Assembly (NCBI GenBank): GCA_963702935.1
Contig: OY969772.1
Coordinates: forward strand, 1,178,001-1,242,000
Length of the DNA: 64,000 bases
Source: DAOTWA01 sp963702935
Lineage (GTDB): Bacteria; Chloroflexota; Anaerolineae; Anaerolineales; Anaerolineaceae
Reading direction: 5' to 3'
Position 1 is the stretch's first letter. Each line of letters starts with the position of its first letter. A program made the position numbers and the translations under genes. This document shows positions 9,228 through 18,159 of the stretch, piece after piece. Under the pieces are notes generated by a model, which was given only the letters and a program-made list of their open reading frames with translations, made no database searches and was not told the DNA's origin.

Positions 9228-10148
9228 ATGTCAGAAATCCAAAAAGTAGCTATCCTGGGCGCCGGGGCCATGGGCGCTTATTTCGCAGCCCGGTTTTTCG
9301 ATACTCCTGGCTTTTCGACGGTTTTGATCGCCAGCGGCCAACGCCTCGAAAGGCTGAAAAAGGACGGAATCGTGGTCAACGGCAAGCCCTATTTTATCCC
9401 GGCCATCCGCCCCGAGGAAGCCGACACCCCGGTAGATCTCATCATCGTGGCCTTGAAACACCATCAACTCGCAGAAGCCGTACAAGCCCTTGGCAAACTC
9501 GTGGGCGATGCGACCACCTTCCTCTCCGTGATGAATGGCCTGGAGAGTGAAGAAACCATCGGGGCCATCTACGGCATGGATAAAATCCTGTACGCCATTT
9601 CTCTAGGCATCGATGCCCAGCGCCAGGGGAATCAGGTGACCTATACCAATCCCGGCAGGCACTTTTTTGGCGAAGCTGAAAACTCCTCCATCAGCCCCAA
9701 AGTGCGGCGGGTGCAGGCCGCCTTCGAGAAGGCCGGCATAAGCTATGAAACCCCGCCCGATATGACCCGCATGTTGTGGTGGAAATTCTTGATCAACGTG
9801 GGCATCAACCAGGCGTCGGCCGTCACTCGCGCGCCTTACGCCGTCTTCCAATCCAATCCCGACGCGCAGGGCCTCATGGAAGCCCTGATGCAAGAAGTGG
9901 TCACGCTGGCCAAAGCATCCAACGTAAACCTGACCCAACAGGATATCCGAAACTGGTATCCCGTCCTTCAGACCTTGTCTCCCCAGGGGAAAACCTCCAT
10001 GCTGCAGGATATCGAGGCGGGACGCAAGACCGAGGTAGAAGCCTTTAGCGGGAAGGTCATCGAATTGGGAAAAGCCCTGGCCGTCCCAACCCCGGTGAAC
10101 CACGCCATCTTCCAAATCATCCGGGTACTGGAGCAGAATTTTGCCTGA
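9228..10148 (+). CDS. panE: 2-dehydropantoate 2-reductase (ketopantoate reductase)
   Basis: NADPH-dependent reduction of ketopantoate to pantoate, a step of coenzyme A synthesis. The 306-residue length is normal. The Rossmann motif GAGAMG is at residues 11-16 and the catalytic lysine is K186 in WWKFLINVGIN, followed by the conserved N. The C-terminal helical domain ends normally. An AGAGGAA site precedes the ATG. No other pantothenate genes are adjacent, and the family includes paralogues with other substrates, so the exact substrate is inferred. Confidence 0.85.
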   Translation: MSEIQKVAILGAGAMGAYFAARFFDTPGFSTVLIASGQRLERLKKDGIVVNGKPYFIPAIRPEEADTPVDLIIVALKHHQLAEAVQALGKLVGDATTFLSVMNGLESEETIGAIYGMDKILYAISLGIDAQRQGNQVTYTNPGRHFFGEAENSSISPKVRRVQAAFEKAGISYETPPDMTRMLWWKFLINVGINQASAVTRAPYAVFQSNPDAQGLMEALMQEVVTLAKASNVNLTQQDIRNWYPVLQTLSPQGKTSMLQDIEAGRKTEVEAFSGKVIELGKALAVPTPVNHAIFQIIRVLEQNFA

Positions 10149-10291
10149 GGAAAACCCCTATATCAGGTAAGAAATAGCAAATTCGCGGTATAGTATAGCC
10201 AGAAACATGCGAGTCGAGCGCCGGGCGTTGGCGGCCCGGCCGGAGCACGCCGGGCGAAAAGTGATTTACGCGATGGCCGGGATTTTCCAAA

Positions 10292-11549
10292 ATGACGAAT
10301 GAGCCGACCCCCGAACAGGTTCGCGAGCAGGTGGACGCCGTCTACCAGGCGGACTCGCGCCGCATTTTTGCCACGCTGGTGCGCTTGCTTGGCGATTTCG
10401 ACCTGGCGGAGGACGCCCTGCACGACGCCTTTAGAATAGCGATGGAGCGCTGGCCCCACGATGGGGTGCCCGCCAATCCTCGCGCCTGGCTCATTTCGAC
10501 GGGGCGCTTCAAGGCCATCGACGCCCTGCGCCGTCACACCCGCTTCGAAGCCGCGCTGGATGAAGGAACCGAAGCCCTCGTCCGCCAGGCGAGCGACGAC
10601 CCAGAGCCGGACAGGGAGGAAATCGAGGATGACCGGCTACGGCTGATCTTCACCTGCTGCCATCCAGTGTTGCCGCCCGATGCCCGCGTAGCGCTGACGT
10701 TGCGAGAGGTATGCGGGCTGGCCACGGAGGAGATCGCGCACGCCTTCATCACCAGCCCCGCCACACTCGCGCAGCGCATCGTGCGCGCCAAGGCCAGGAT
10801 CCGCGACGAGCACGTCCCCTATCAGGTGCCGTCGCGGGAGGAGCTGCCCGAACGGCTGGAGGCCGTGCTCCAGGTGATCTACCTGGTGTTCAACGAGGGT
10901 TTTTACGCCTCATCCGGCGCCTCGCTGACGCGCCCCGACCTCTCGGGCGAGGCCATCCGCCTGGGGCGGCTGGTGGTCGAGCTGTTGCCAGAGCCGGAAG
11001 CGCTGGGGCTGCTGGCGTTGATGCTGCTGAACGAGTCGCACCGGGCCGCGCGCACCTCGCCGGAGGGTGACCTGGTGCTGCTGGAAGACCAGGAGCGCGC
11101 CCTCTGGAACCGGGAACAGATCACGGAAGGGACGGCGCTGGTGGAGAAAGCTTTGGCGTCGCGCCACTTCGGCCCGTATAGCCTGCAGGCCGCCATTGCG
11201 GCGCTGCACGCCGCCGCGCCCACCCTCGCCGCCACCGACTGGCCTCAGATTGTGGGCTTATATGACCTGCTGGCGCAAATAGCCCCCTCCCCGGTGGTGG
11301 AGATCAACCGCGCCGTGGCGGTGGCGATGCGCGATGGCCCGGCCGCCGGCCTGGACTCTGATGGAGGCCATCCTGGCGCGCGGCGAACTGGCCGACTACC
11401 CCCTGGCGCACGCGGCGCGAGCGGAGCTGTGCCGGCGGCTGGGCAGAAGCGCGGAGGCGCGCGCCTCTTACCGGCGGGCGCTGGCCCTCACGCAACAGGA
11501 ACCGGAGCGGCGCTTCCTCGAGCGGCGACTGCGCGACCTGCCGGGTTGA
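10292..11549 (+). CDS. ECF sigma factor, ECF42-type with C-terminal TPR-like extension (frameshifted)
   Basis: The product has sigma region 2 (about residues 20-90, DAEDALHDAFRIAMERWP-like), region 4 (about 130-190) and a long helical C-terminal domain that ECF42 factors carry. One extra G at 11353-11354 shifts the frame. Reading through it restores MEAILARGELADYPLAHAA and a normal end at 11549; without repair a false tail runs to 11599. Two DGPF/YCII genes follow directly, the known partner of ECF42 factors. ECF42 factors lack a clear anti-sigma factor and may be controlled by the extension itself. Confidence 0.85.
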
Positions 11550-11694
11550 ACCGGCCAATAATCGAATTTTCAAAATCGGACGCCGATTGTCGATTTTAGC
11601 CCCCTCCAAACGACTACTTAATGAAAAACCCTATTCAAAAAGTCGGGCCAGGATCGTTCAGAAGCCCGGCTCTCAAACGAAAGGAGAAACGAAC

Positions 11695-12048
11695 ATGCAA
11701 TTCCTGGTTTACGACCCCAACTATAATCCAGAGGCCGCCACTCCCCCCACCCCCGAGCTCATGACCGAGATGGGCAAGTTTCTTACAGAAGCGGTGCAGG
11801 CCGGGGTGCTGGTCACGACCGGCGCGCTCCAGCAGAAGGGCACCCGTCTCCACCTCGCCAACGGGAAATTCACGGTGACCGACGGGCCGTTCATCGAGCT
11901 AAAGGAGCTCATGGGCGGCTGGGCGGTGCTGCGGGTGAGCTCCCTGGAAGAGGCCGTCGAATGGAGCAAACGCTTCCGCAAGATCGTCGGAGACGGCGAA
12001 TCCGAGATCGTGCAGATATTTGGGCCGGAGGACGCACCTTCCGCGTGA
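11695..12048 (+). CDS. YCII-related DGPF protein
   Basis: The 117-residue dimeric alpha/beta-barrel protein carries the signature TDGPFIELKELMGG at about residues 61-74. DGPF proteins are constant neighbours and likely targets of ECF42 sigma factors; their biochemical role is unknown. The ATG at 11695 follows AAAGGAGAAAC; an upstream in-frame ATG at 11587 lacks a ribosome site and lies in the intergenic spacer. Confidence 0.85.
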   Translation: MQFLVYDPNYNPEAATPPTPELMTEMGKFLTEAVQAGVLVTTGALQQKGTRLHLANGKFTVTDGPFIELKELMGGWAVLRVSSLEEAVEWSKRFRKIVGDGESEIVQIFGPEDAPSA

Positions 12049-12157
12049 CCGGCTCAGCCCCCGCTGAGGGCCGAAGGCCGCCTGAAGAACCGGGCCGGGC
12101 ACCCCCAATCGAAACGGATGCCCGGCTCACGCTTACGGCCCCAATCCAGAGGAAAAC

Positions 12158-12499
12158 ATGAAATACCTGTTGCTGGCCTACACTGGCCCGCCGCAGGAGG
12201 CGAGCTCTTCCGGCGAGCACGACGCTTTCGACGAGGCCCTCCGCGAGGAGGGCTACCTGCTCGCCGCGCTCCGCCTCCCAGGCGACAGCGCCACCGCCAC
12301 GCTGCGGCTTCAGGGCGGCAGGCTGTCCCTCACCGACGGCCCCTTGATAGAGACGAAGGAGCGGCTCGTCGCCCTCTTCTGCATAGACGCCAGGGACCTC
12401 AACGAAGCCATCCGGGTAGCCGCCAGGCTGCCCCAGGCGCGCCACGGCCCCATCGAGGTGCGCTCGCTGGTGGAATTCGACTGGCCGTCGCAGGCGTAG
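12158..12499 (+). CDS. Second YCII-related DGPF protein
   Basis: A 113-residue paralogue of the preceding gene with the variant signature TDGPLIETKERL. It probably belongs to the same ECF42 regulon and may form a heteromer. The spacing of 109 nt to the gene upstream leaves room for its own promoter. Its stop TAG is the TAG of a downstream REP. Confidence 0.8.
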   Translation: MKYLLLAYTGPPQEASSSGEHDAFDEALREEGYLLAALRLPGDSATATLRLQGGRLSLTDGPLIETKERLVALFCIDARDLNEAIRVAARLPQARHGPIEVRSLVEFDWPSQA

Positions 12500-12526
12500 G
12501 ATGCGGTCGTTCTCCCGACCGCAGCG
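12496..12526 (+). repeat. REP-family hairpin, copy D, supplying a stop codon
   Basis: GTAGGATGCGGTC (12496-12508) pairs with GACCGCA (12517-12523). The stop codon of the DGPF gene (12497-12499) is the TAG of the leading GTAG. Confidence 0.75.
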
Positions 12527-12629
12527 CTTATCTGTAGATGCAGGCTGCGCGCTCCACGCGTAGAGGGTGCTTTATGGGTGGCATGGATGAGAGAAAAGAT
12601 TGAATCCCAGGCACATCAGGAGTGTTTGC

Positions 12630-13226
12630 ATGTCTACATTTCCCACCGTCCTTGGCGCCCTTGGGCTGCTAAGCTGCGTGGCCAGCTTGATCGCCCTGCA
12701 TTTTCTCCCCACAGGATACCACCCCATCCCTGACGCCGTCAGCAATTACGCCGTCAGCCGTTATGGATCCCTGTATGGCCTCCAGGCCTTCTCCTCCGGA
12801 ATAAGCGGACTTTGCCTGCTGGGGTTGATCGCCGCGCCGGGCGCCGCCATGCCCTTGGGAGGACTCGTCGCCCTGGGGTGCTATGGGCTCTCGCGCCTGT
12901 TGATCGTCGGCTTTCCCACCGATGTCCACCCGCCTCGAACGCGCAAAGGCACCCTTCACGCCATTCTCGCGTCCTTCACGTTCGCCGGCATCGCCTTCGC
13001 CGCCGGCATGCTCACCTCATCCCTGGCGAGCCTGCCAACCTGGTCAGGCGCCGGCGCGGAGCTTCACGCCGCCGCATGGCTGACCGACGGAGCGACCCTC
13101 GTATTCCTGGTGGTAGCTTCAATTCCTGCCTTGCGGCCAATCCTTGGCTTGGCCGAACGCCTGATTTACCTGGGAACGTTGCTCTGGCTGGGCATCCTGT
13201 TTGCGGAGCTGCTCCTGGCGCTTTGA
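12630..13226 (+). CDS. DUF998 family integral membrane protein
   Basis: A protein of 198 residues with six likely membrane helices and the conserved HPIPDAVSNYAVSRYG loop after helix 1, typical of DUF998. Function is unknown for the family. The ATG at 12630 follows TCAGGAG at 7 nt; a TTG 30 nt upstream is in frame but has no ribosome site. A REP interrupted by an insertion sequence lies just downstream. Confidence 0.75.
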   Translation: MSTFPTVLGALGLLSCVASLIALHFLPTGYHPIPDAVSNYAVSRYGSLYGLQAFSSGISGLCLLGLIAAPGAAMPLGGLVALGCYGLSRLLIVGFPTDVHPPRTRKGTLHAILASFTFAGIAFAAGMLTSSLASLPTWSGAGAELHAAAWLTDGATLVFLVVASIPALRPILGLAERLIYLGTLLWLGILFAELLLAL

Positions 13227-13241
13227 GAAAGGATTAAGTTC

Positions 13242-13271
13242 CTAAGCTGCGCTCGTTCTCCCGACCGCACC
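13242..13271 (+). repeat. REP-family hairpin, copy E, interrupted by an insertion sequence
   Basis: CTGCGCTCGTTCTCCC then GACCGCACC (13263-13271). The next base enters the IS; REP sequence CGCACCG resumes at 14715 beyond the element. Confidence 0.7.
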
Positions 13272-13272
13272 G

Positions 13273-14713
13273 GGGTGCATCCCAGAAACGTGGAGGAAGT
13301 GAGATAATAGGACAGTAATACTCCTAATAGAGGTTGCTGTCATGAAGAAAACCCGAGCACAAAGGCAAACGGAATTAAAGGCGAAAGCCGATGAAATCAT
13401 CGAGCAATTGCTGAATTGGACAGACGAGAACCAAAAGCCCAGCTTGACGCAAATCGAGGATATCGTTTTGAAATTGCGCGGTGAACTTGGTCAGGCGATG
13501 ATTGAGAATGTGGTCAGTGGGCAAGAAGCGGTGCAACCAGTGGAAGAGATACGCTGTAGCCAGTGTGGGCGAGCAATGCAGAACAAAGGGAAGCGCGAGA
13601 GGCAGATGGAAACTCGAGCGGGAGAAGTTGAGCTCAGCCGGGGATATTACACCTGTCCGGAATGTGGAGGCAGGATTTTTCCCCCTGGATGAACAACTCG
13701 GGCTACAAGACAAGCATATGAGTGAGGGGGTGGGGAAATTAGTGGTTTGGCTGAGTGGGATGATGCCATTTGAGCGGGTAGAGCAGGTGTTGGAGCAAGT
13801 GGGACAGATGCATGTATCGCGCAATAGTGCTTGGCGCGAGGCCAACCGCTGGGGGGAAGGATTACGTCAGGCAGAAATGGCTGAAGCCGAGCAAGCGGGG
13901 CAGGTGGAAATGCGGGGAGGGGTCGTTCCAGGAGAAAGCCTGCGCTCTGAACGCCTGGGGGTAAGTCTGGATGGGTTCATGATCAATGTACGCGAAGAAG
14001 GCTGGAAAGAAGTGAAGGCTGGGAGTGTCTTTCGGGTAGAGAAAAGGGGGAAAATGGACGAAATCACCCAAGAGGAACTGGAAGTGGGTCAAGCCGTCGA
14101 GAATAGTTATGTGGCTTACCTGGGTGGGCCGGAGGTGTTTGGGGAGAAGTTGTGGGCAGAAGCCAGAAGAAGACGCTGGACAACGGCAGGCGATACCCAG
14201 GTGGTAGCTGATGGAGCGGTTTGGATCTGGAATCTAGCCTCCGACCACTTTTATGATAGTGTTCAGGTGGTCGATTGGTCCCATGCGAAATCTCACCTGG
14301 CGCATGCCGCCCAGTTGCTATATGGTGAAGGAACCAACCTGGCGCAGCGTTGGCTCAATGACCAGGAAACCCGTTTGTATCAAGGCCAAGCTGAAGATAT
14401 AGCAGCCACGATCCGGGATTCGGCCAACAAAGACGCAGCCAACGCAGCGGAGTTACTCACGGAAGCAGGCTATTTTGAGAGCAATAAGAGACGCATGGAA
14501 TATCTGGACCGGCGTATGGAAGGGTGGGTCATTGGAAGCGGCATGATCGAAAGTGGGGCCAAACAATACCAGGCTCGTTTCAAAGGGCCAGGAATGCAAT
14601 GGAGCCGAAAGGGAGCAGAAAGATTATTACCGGTACGAACGGCTATTTTGAGTAACCGTTTTGATGAACTGTGGCATCGTGTTTACTACTCGCCAAATAA
14701 TTGAGATGCACCC
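13273..14713 (+). mobile_element. ISKra4-like insertion sequence
   Basis: The left end GGGTGCATCCCA and the right end (reverse complement GGGTGCATCTCA) form terminal inverted repeats. The 8-bp flank CCGCACCG is duplicated at 13265-13272 and 14714-14721. Total length is about 1.44 kb with one interrupted transposase. The insertion split the right arm of a REP hairpin. The family is assigned from the transposase sequence. Confidence 0.85.
13342..14704 (+). CDS. ISKra4-family transposase (two overlapping frames)
   Basis: The first frame (13342-13692) carries the N-terminal helical region and a CxxC zinc pair (CSQCGRAM, CPECGG). The second frame (in phase from about 13680 to 14704) continues with FPLDEQLGL, VSLDGF and the C-terminal GSGMIESGAKQ. 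The junction is the run TTTTTCCCCC at about 13677-13686, where a +1 shift joins the two; this could be programmed frameshifting or a homopolymer error. The joined product is about 450 residues, normal for the family. An AGAGG site precedes the ATG. Confidence 0.8.
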
Positions 14714-14728
14714 CCGCACCGCCTTCTC

Positions 14729-14768
14729 TTGACGCAACACTATAGATAGTGTACACTATTCATAGTGT
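14729..14768 (+). promoter_or_regulatory. Promoter with two tandem 16-bp operators for the vapBC-like genes
   Basis: TTGACG (14729-14734) and TACACT (14752-14757) are spaced by 17 nt. Two adjoining palindromes, ACACTAT-AG-ATAGTGT (14737-14752) and ACACTAT-TC-ATAGTGT (14753-14768), cover the spacer and -10 box. This is the classic layout for autorepression by a ribbon-helix-helix antitoxin. Confidence 0.75.
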
Positions 14769-14792
14769 TACCGACAGGTCAGGAGGTAAATC

Positions 14793-15014
14793 ATGCTTCA
14801 GAATATTACCTTAAGTGCAGAGAAAGCCTTGATCGAGCAGGCCCGCCGGCGGGCCGAGGCGCACAACACGACCCTCAATGCCGAGTTCCGCCGCTGGCTT
14901 GCCCGCTACGTGGAATCTCCTCAAACCGCCGCGAATCTCACCGACCTCATGGATCAATTCGGTTACGCAAAAGCCGGCAAGACGTTCACGCGGGACGAGC
15001 TGAATGAGCGCTAA
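14793..15014 (+). CDS. Antitoxin, ribbon-helix-helix type (VapB-like)
   Basis: A 73-residue protein with LQNITLSAEKALIEQARRRA as the strand plus helix of an RHH DNA-binding domain and an acidic C-terminal tail that would wrap the toxin. The start has a strong AGGAGGT site. It overlaps the toxin gene by 11 nt, implying translational coupling. The tandem palindromes upstream are its probable operators. Confidence 0.8.
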   Translation: MLQNITLSAEKALIEQARRRAEAHNTTLNAEFRRWLARYVESPQTAANLTDLMDQFGYAKAGKTFTRDELNER

Positions 15015-15426
15015 ATATTTCATCGACACCAACGTCTTTGTCTACGGTTTCGACGATCAACAGCCGGAGAAAAAAGCGCGCTCGCTGGCCCTGATTGCCG
15101 ACGCACTGCAAACTGAAAATGGGATCATCAGTTGGCAGGTGATCCAGGAATTTCTGAACGTATCCACGCGGAAATTTCGGGTGCCTTTGAAACCGGAAGA
15201 TGTCAGGATCTATCTGCAAAAGGTTTTGTATCCGCTATGTTGGGTATTTCCGGATCTAAACTTATATCAAACGGCCCTGGACATCCTGCAAGAGACGGGA
15301 TATTCATTTTACAATTCCCTCATTCTGGCGGGAGCATCGCGAGGAGAATGTACCATTCTCTATACTGAAGATTTGCGCGCCGGGCATCAAGTGGGCGGGG
15401 TGAAAGTCGTCAATCCCTTCGTTTAG
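15004..15426 (+). CDS. PIN-domain toxin (VapC-like RNase), active site possibly altered
   Basis: The 140-residue PIN domain contains D8 in FIDTNVFVY, an acidic residue in QEF and the late acidic TEDL. The conserved aspartate of the third motif (usually FYDSLI) is asparagine here, N104, codon AAT at 15313-15315. PIN RNases need this cluster to bind Mg2+, so activity may be reduced. It overlaps its antitoxin gene. Confidence 0.8.
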   Translation: MSAKYFIDTNVFVYGFDDQQPEKKARSLALIADALQTENGIISWQVIQEFLNVSTRKFRVPLKPEDVRIYLQKVLYPLCWVFPDLNLYQTALDILQETGYSFYNSLILAGASRGECTILYTEDLRAGHQVGGVKVVNPFV

Positions 15427-15475
15427 TAGACTTTCAAGCGGACGACGAATATCCGGCGTCGGCGCACGTGCAGTT

Positions 15476-15508
15476 CGTGGGGTGCTGTCGTTCTCCAGGC
15501 CGCTCCAC
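15476..15508 (+). repeat. REP-family hairpin, divergent copy F
   Basis: GTGGGGTGCTGTCGTTCTCC then GGCCGCTCCAC. Loop GTTCTCC matches copies D and E; the arms have drifted. It lies 50 nt after the toxin stop. Confidence 0.55.
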
Positions 15509-15559
15509 TTTTCTGTTGAAGTAGGGCTGCGCCCAGGCACACCTTTTATCAAGAAACCG

Positions 15560-15588
15560 AAGCGCTCTCCAATTGGAGGGCGCTTTTT
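15560..15588 (+). terminator. Intrinsic terminator downstream of the VapC-like gene
   Basis: AAGCGCTCTCC (15560-15570), loop AATT, GGAGGGCGCTT (15575-15585), then a T-run. The stem is 11 bp with one G-U pair. Confidence 0.8.
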
Positions 15589-15628
15589 AATTGCATAAAC
15601 TCTCACTTATTAACAGATAGATTAGTTA

Positions 15629-16611
15629 ACGTGAGTACGGGTTAGGCGGGCAGGCCTGCCAGGACATCTCGGCCTAACGACGGTTTCTTGGGCTGGCGGG
15701 CATAAGCAATCAGTCCGCACAGCAAATTGACTACAAAGTTGCGCACGCTGCGGTGACGGGAATGCTCAATTTGGGAGATATTTTTCAATTGATCAATCAC
15801 CGATTCAACAATGGCCCGTTTGCGCAGCAGCAAGCGATCCGTCAAAGTCATCGGCAGGCGATTTTTGGAGTTGTTGCGCAGCTTAGTGATCAAGTCCAGT
15901 CCCAGGGTTTGTTGGAGCAGGTCATGCAGCGGTTGGGAAATATAGCCTTTATCGCCAAACAGCTTGCCAAACAAGGTGTGCGCCAGATGTGGGACCGGTT
16001 GGCGATCATCGACATTGGCGGGAGTGAGCTGGATATTGAGCAGTTCGCCGCGGTCATTGATCACCAGGTGCAGTTTGAAGCCAAAAAACCAGCCCGTGGA
16101 GGTCTTGCCCCGCTCGGCCAGACCGGCAAAGACCTTGTGCGAAGCGATGCGCTGGGTCAGACACACGTCAATCGCGGTGGAATCGATGAACGACAGCCCC
16201 GTGCAGTCCCCCAAGCAGGTGGTGTGGAAATAGGCACATAAAGGCATGAGGGCGGAGGGAATAAAGTCCACAAAGCGAGTGTAACTGACCAGCCCGGGGA
16301 ACTCGCCGCGCAGGTGCAGCAAGACATCCTCACAGTAGTAGGCCTTGAAGTTGCGGTAATGGGATTGATGGAAGTAGATGAGGATGGTCATGATTTCACT
16401 CAAGCTCAGCGAGCAATCCCGGTGGCGGGTTTGAAGACCGCTCTGGACCAACTGCTGTTCATAAAACGGGAGAAAGCCTTTGCAAAAATCATCGACATCA
16501 CAGAACAACTCGAGTAAACTGTCCATTGGGACTCCTCTAGAGCAAACCGGTTGTGGTGACCACAGTTTACTCTATTCGGAGTCCTTCTGTCGCCTTATCC
16601 CGTACTCACGT
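15629..16611 (-). mobile_element. IS982-family insertion sequence
   Basis: Perfect 13-bp terminal repeats ACGTGAGTACGGG (15629-15641) and its complement (16599-16611), extended imperfectly to about 20 bp. The 6-bp flank TAGTTA is duplicated at 15623-15628 and 16612-16617. Length is 983 bp and the transposase is intact, so the copy may be recent and active. Confidence 0.92.
15642..16526 (-). CDS. IS982 family transposase
   Basis: A full-length 294-residue DDE transposase: FIDSTAIDVC (first D), GDKGYIS (second D) and IVESVIDQLKN (final E). It reads from an AGGAG site just inside the right end of the element to a stop just inside the left end. The intact frame contrasts with the many broken genes nearby. 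Confidence 0.93.
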   Translation of the reverse strand: MDSLLELFCDVDDFCKGFLPFYEQQLVQSGLQTRHRDCSLSLSEIMTILIYFHQSHYRNFKAYYCEDVLLHLRGEFPGLVSYTRFVDFIPSALMPLCAYFHTTCLGDCTGLSFIDSTAIDVCLTQRIASHKVFAGLAERGKTSTGWFFGFKLHLVINDRGELLNIQLTPANVDDRQPVPHLAHTLFGKLFGDKGYISQPLHDLLQQTLGLDLITKLRNNSKNRLPMTLTDRLLLRKRAIVESVIDQLKNISQIEHSRHRSVRNFVVNLLCGLIAYARQPKKPSLGRDVLAGLPA

Positions 16612-16766
16612 TAGTTACGCTTTTTCCTATCCGTTTGTTGTCACGAGCAAGTCAAAAATCAAAGCTCCAGAAGTGAGGGTGGCTTAATTTTATCTTTATT
16701 TTCTATTATGATACTACAATACAATTAAAGTGAAACCTACTCCCAATTCTAGGTAAGGGAAATACC

Positions 16767-17531
16767 ATGGACATGAAGTACGGCCAGGTCGCAGAAAACG
16801 CAAAAATAGATAAAGCTATTTACGATTGCTTTGACTTTCTAAATGAAAAAGAACAGAGAAAGTTTGTAAAAAAATTCAAAGAGCAGCCACACTCCAAAAT
16901 ACAAATTATGCATACGTTTAGCGAATTGCTATTAGGTGCCTACTTGAGCGCAAATGGCTTTATTGTCGAAAACGACCGCAAAATAGGCGCTAAGACCCCT
17001 GACTGGTCTATATACAATACATCTCTTGATATAGTTGCTATCGTTGAAATGGTTTATCATCATATCGACAACAAAACGAATGGCGATATTCTCGATCAGC
17101 TTAAGGAAGGGAAGAAATTTCTCGCTTACTTTCCAAATGGCAATGACCCCGAATACAATCGTCTGTATTCACAAATTCAAGACAAAGCCAGCAAGTACAA
17201 AGATTTAGTGGCAGAAATAAAAGTTCCTTATGTGGTCGCAGTATTTATAGATTTTACAGCTGCAATCGACGTTCAAAAAACAAGAGATTGTATGATGAGC
17301 GGGGACGAACCATTATTTAAACTCTATCCAGACTTAAGCGGTGTTTTGCATTTTGAAGAGGCCAATCGTGGATCATACTGTTTTTCGTTTATTGAAAACT
17401 TGTATGCACTACGTAAGATGGACATTCCGTCTGGATATTTTAACAAAGCGCTTGTAAGATGTGGTTGCTTTTTTACCACCCCACTTTTTGTACCCATCAC
17501 CCACACTGCAAGAACCAAGTCGTACCTGTAG
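16767..17531 (+). CDS. Unknown AT-rich orphan protein with a possible PD-(D/E)xK-like core
   Basis: A 254-residue soluble protein of no family I recognise. GC content is far below its neighbours, as is codon use, which suggests recent transfer. Residues around 50-100 read FSELLLGAYLSANGF, then TPDWSIYN and IVEMVYHH. A helix with E, then PD, then (D/E)-x-K is the order in PD-(D/E)xK nucleases, but the lysine is replaced by V here, so a nuclease role is speculative. It sits between IS982 and the RAYT region. The ATG at 16767 follows GGTAAGGGA. Confidence 0.6.
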   Translation: MDMKYGQVAENAKIDKAIYDCFDFLNEKEQRKFVKKFKEQPHSKIQIMHTFSELLLGAYLSANGFIVENDRKIGAKTPDWSIYNTSLDIVAIVEMVYHHIDNKTNGDILDQLKEGKKFLAYFPNGNDPEYNRLYSQIQDKASKYKDLVAEIKVPYVVAVFIDFTAAIDVQKTRDCMMSGDEPLFKLYPDLSGVLHFEEANRGSYCFSFIENLYALRKMDIPSGYFNKALVRCGCFFTTPLFVPITHTARTKSYL

Positions 17532-17670
17532 CAAGGATAAATTCCGATCGATGATACGAACCTGGAACATAGAGAATGTGAGTTTGAAGTGCTCTCTATT
17601 TCTGCTGCATTCAATTGTTGACTAATTTTATGGGTAAACTATAATTACCGGGGATAAGGAGTCAAACGAC

Positions 17671-18144
17671 ATGCAGAAAATCGTCCCCTTCTTGTGGTTC
17701 GATGATAACGCTGAGGAGGCCATGGATTTCTATACCTCCATTTTCAAGCATTCGAAGATCGAAATGATCGCCTATTCCGGAGACGAAGGGCCTGGGCCGA
17801 AGAGATCGGTAATGACCGCGACGTTCCAGATCGAGGGGCAAGAATTCATGGTCCTGAACGGCGGCCCTGAGTTTACTTTCTCGCCGGCCATCTCATTCTT
17901 CGTGCACTGCGAGACCCAGGCAGAAGTCGACGAGCTGTGGGAGAGGCTCTCCGAGGGCGGGGAAAAAGGACAGTGCGGCTGGCTGAAGGACAAATTTGGC
18001 GTGTCCTGGCAAATCGTCCCCACCATTCTAGGTGAGCTGTTGAATGACCCAGATGCCGAGAAATCCAGGCGGGTCACGCAAGCTATGCTCCAAATGGGCA
18101 AGCTCGACATCGAAATTCTAAAGCAAGCCTACGAGCAAGGATAA
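17671..18144 (+). CDS. PhnB-like VOC family protein
   Basis: A protein of 157 residues beginning IVPFLWFDDNAEEAMDFY and containing FMVLNGGPEFTFSPAISFF and CGWLKDKFGVSWQIVP, which are the marks of the PhnB/3-demethylubiquinone methyltransferase-like VOC group. The biochemical role is unsettled in the family. The start follows GATAAGGAG. A REP and the RAYT gene follow closely. Confidence 0.85.
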   Translation: MQKIVPFLWFDDNAEEAMDFYTSIFKHSKIEMIAYSGDEGPGPKRSVMTATFQIEGQEFMVLNGGPEFTFSPAISFFVHCETQAEVDELWERLSEGGEKGQCGWLKDKFGVSWQIVPTILGELLNDPDAEKSRRVTQAMLQMGKLDIEILKQAYEQG

Positions 18145-18159
18145 ACGAGCGTGTAGCGC

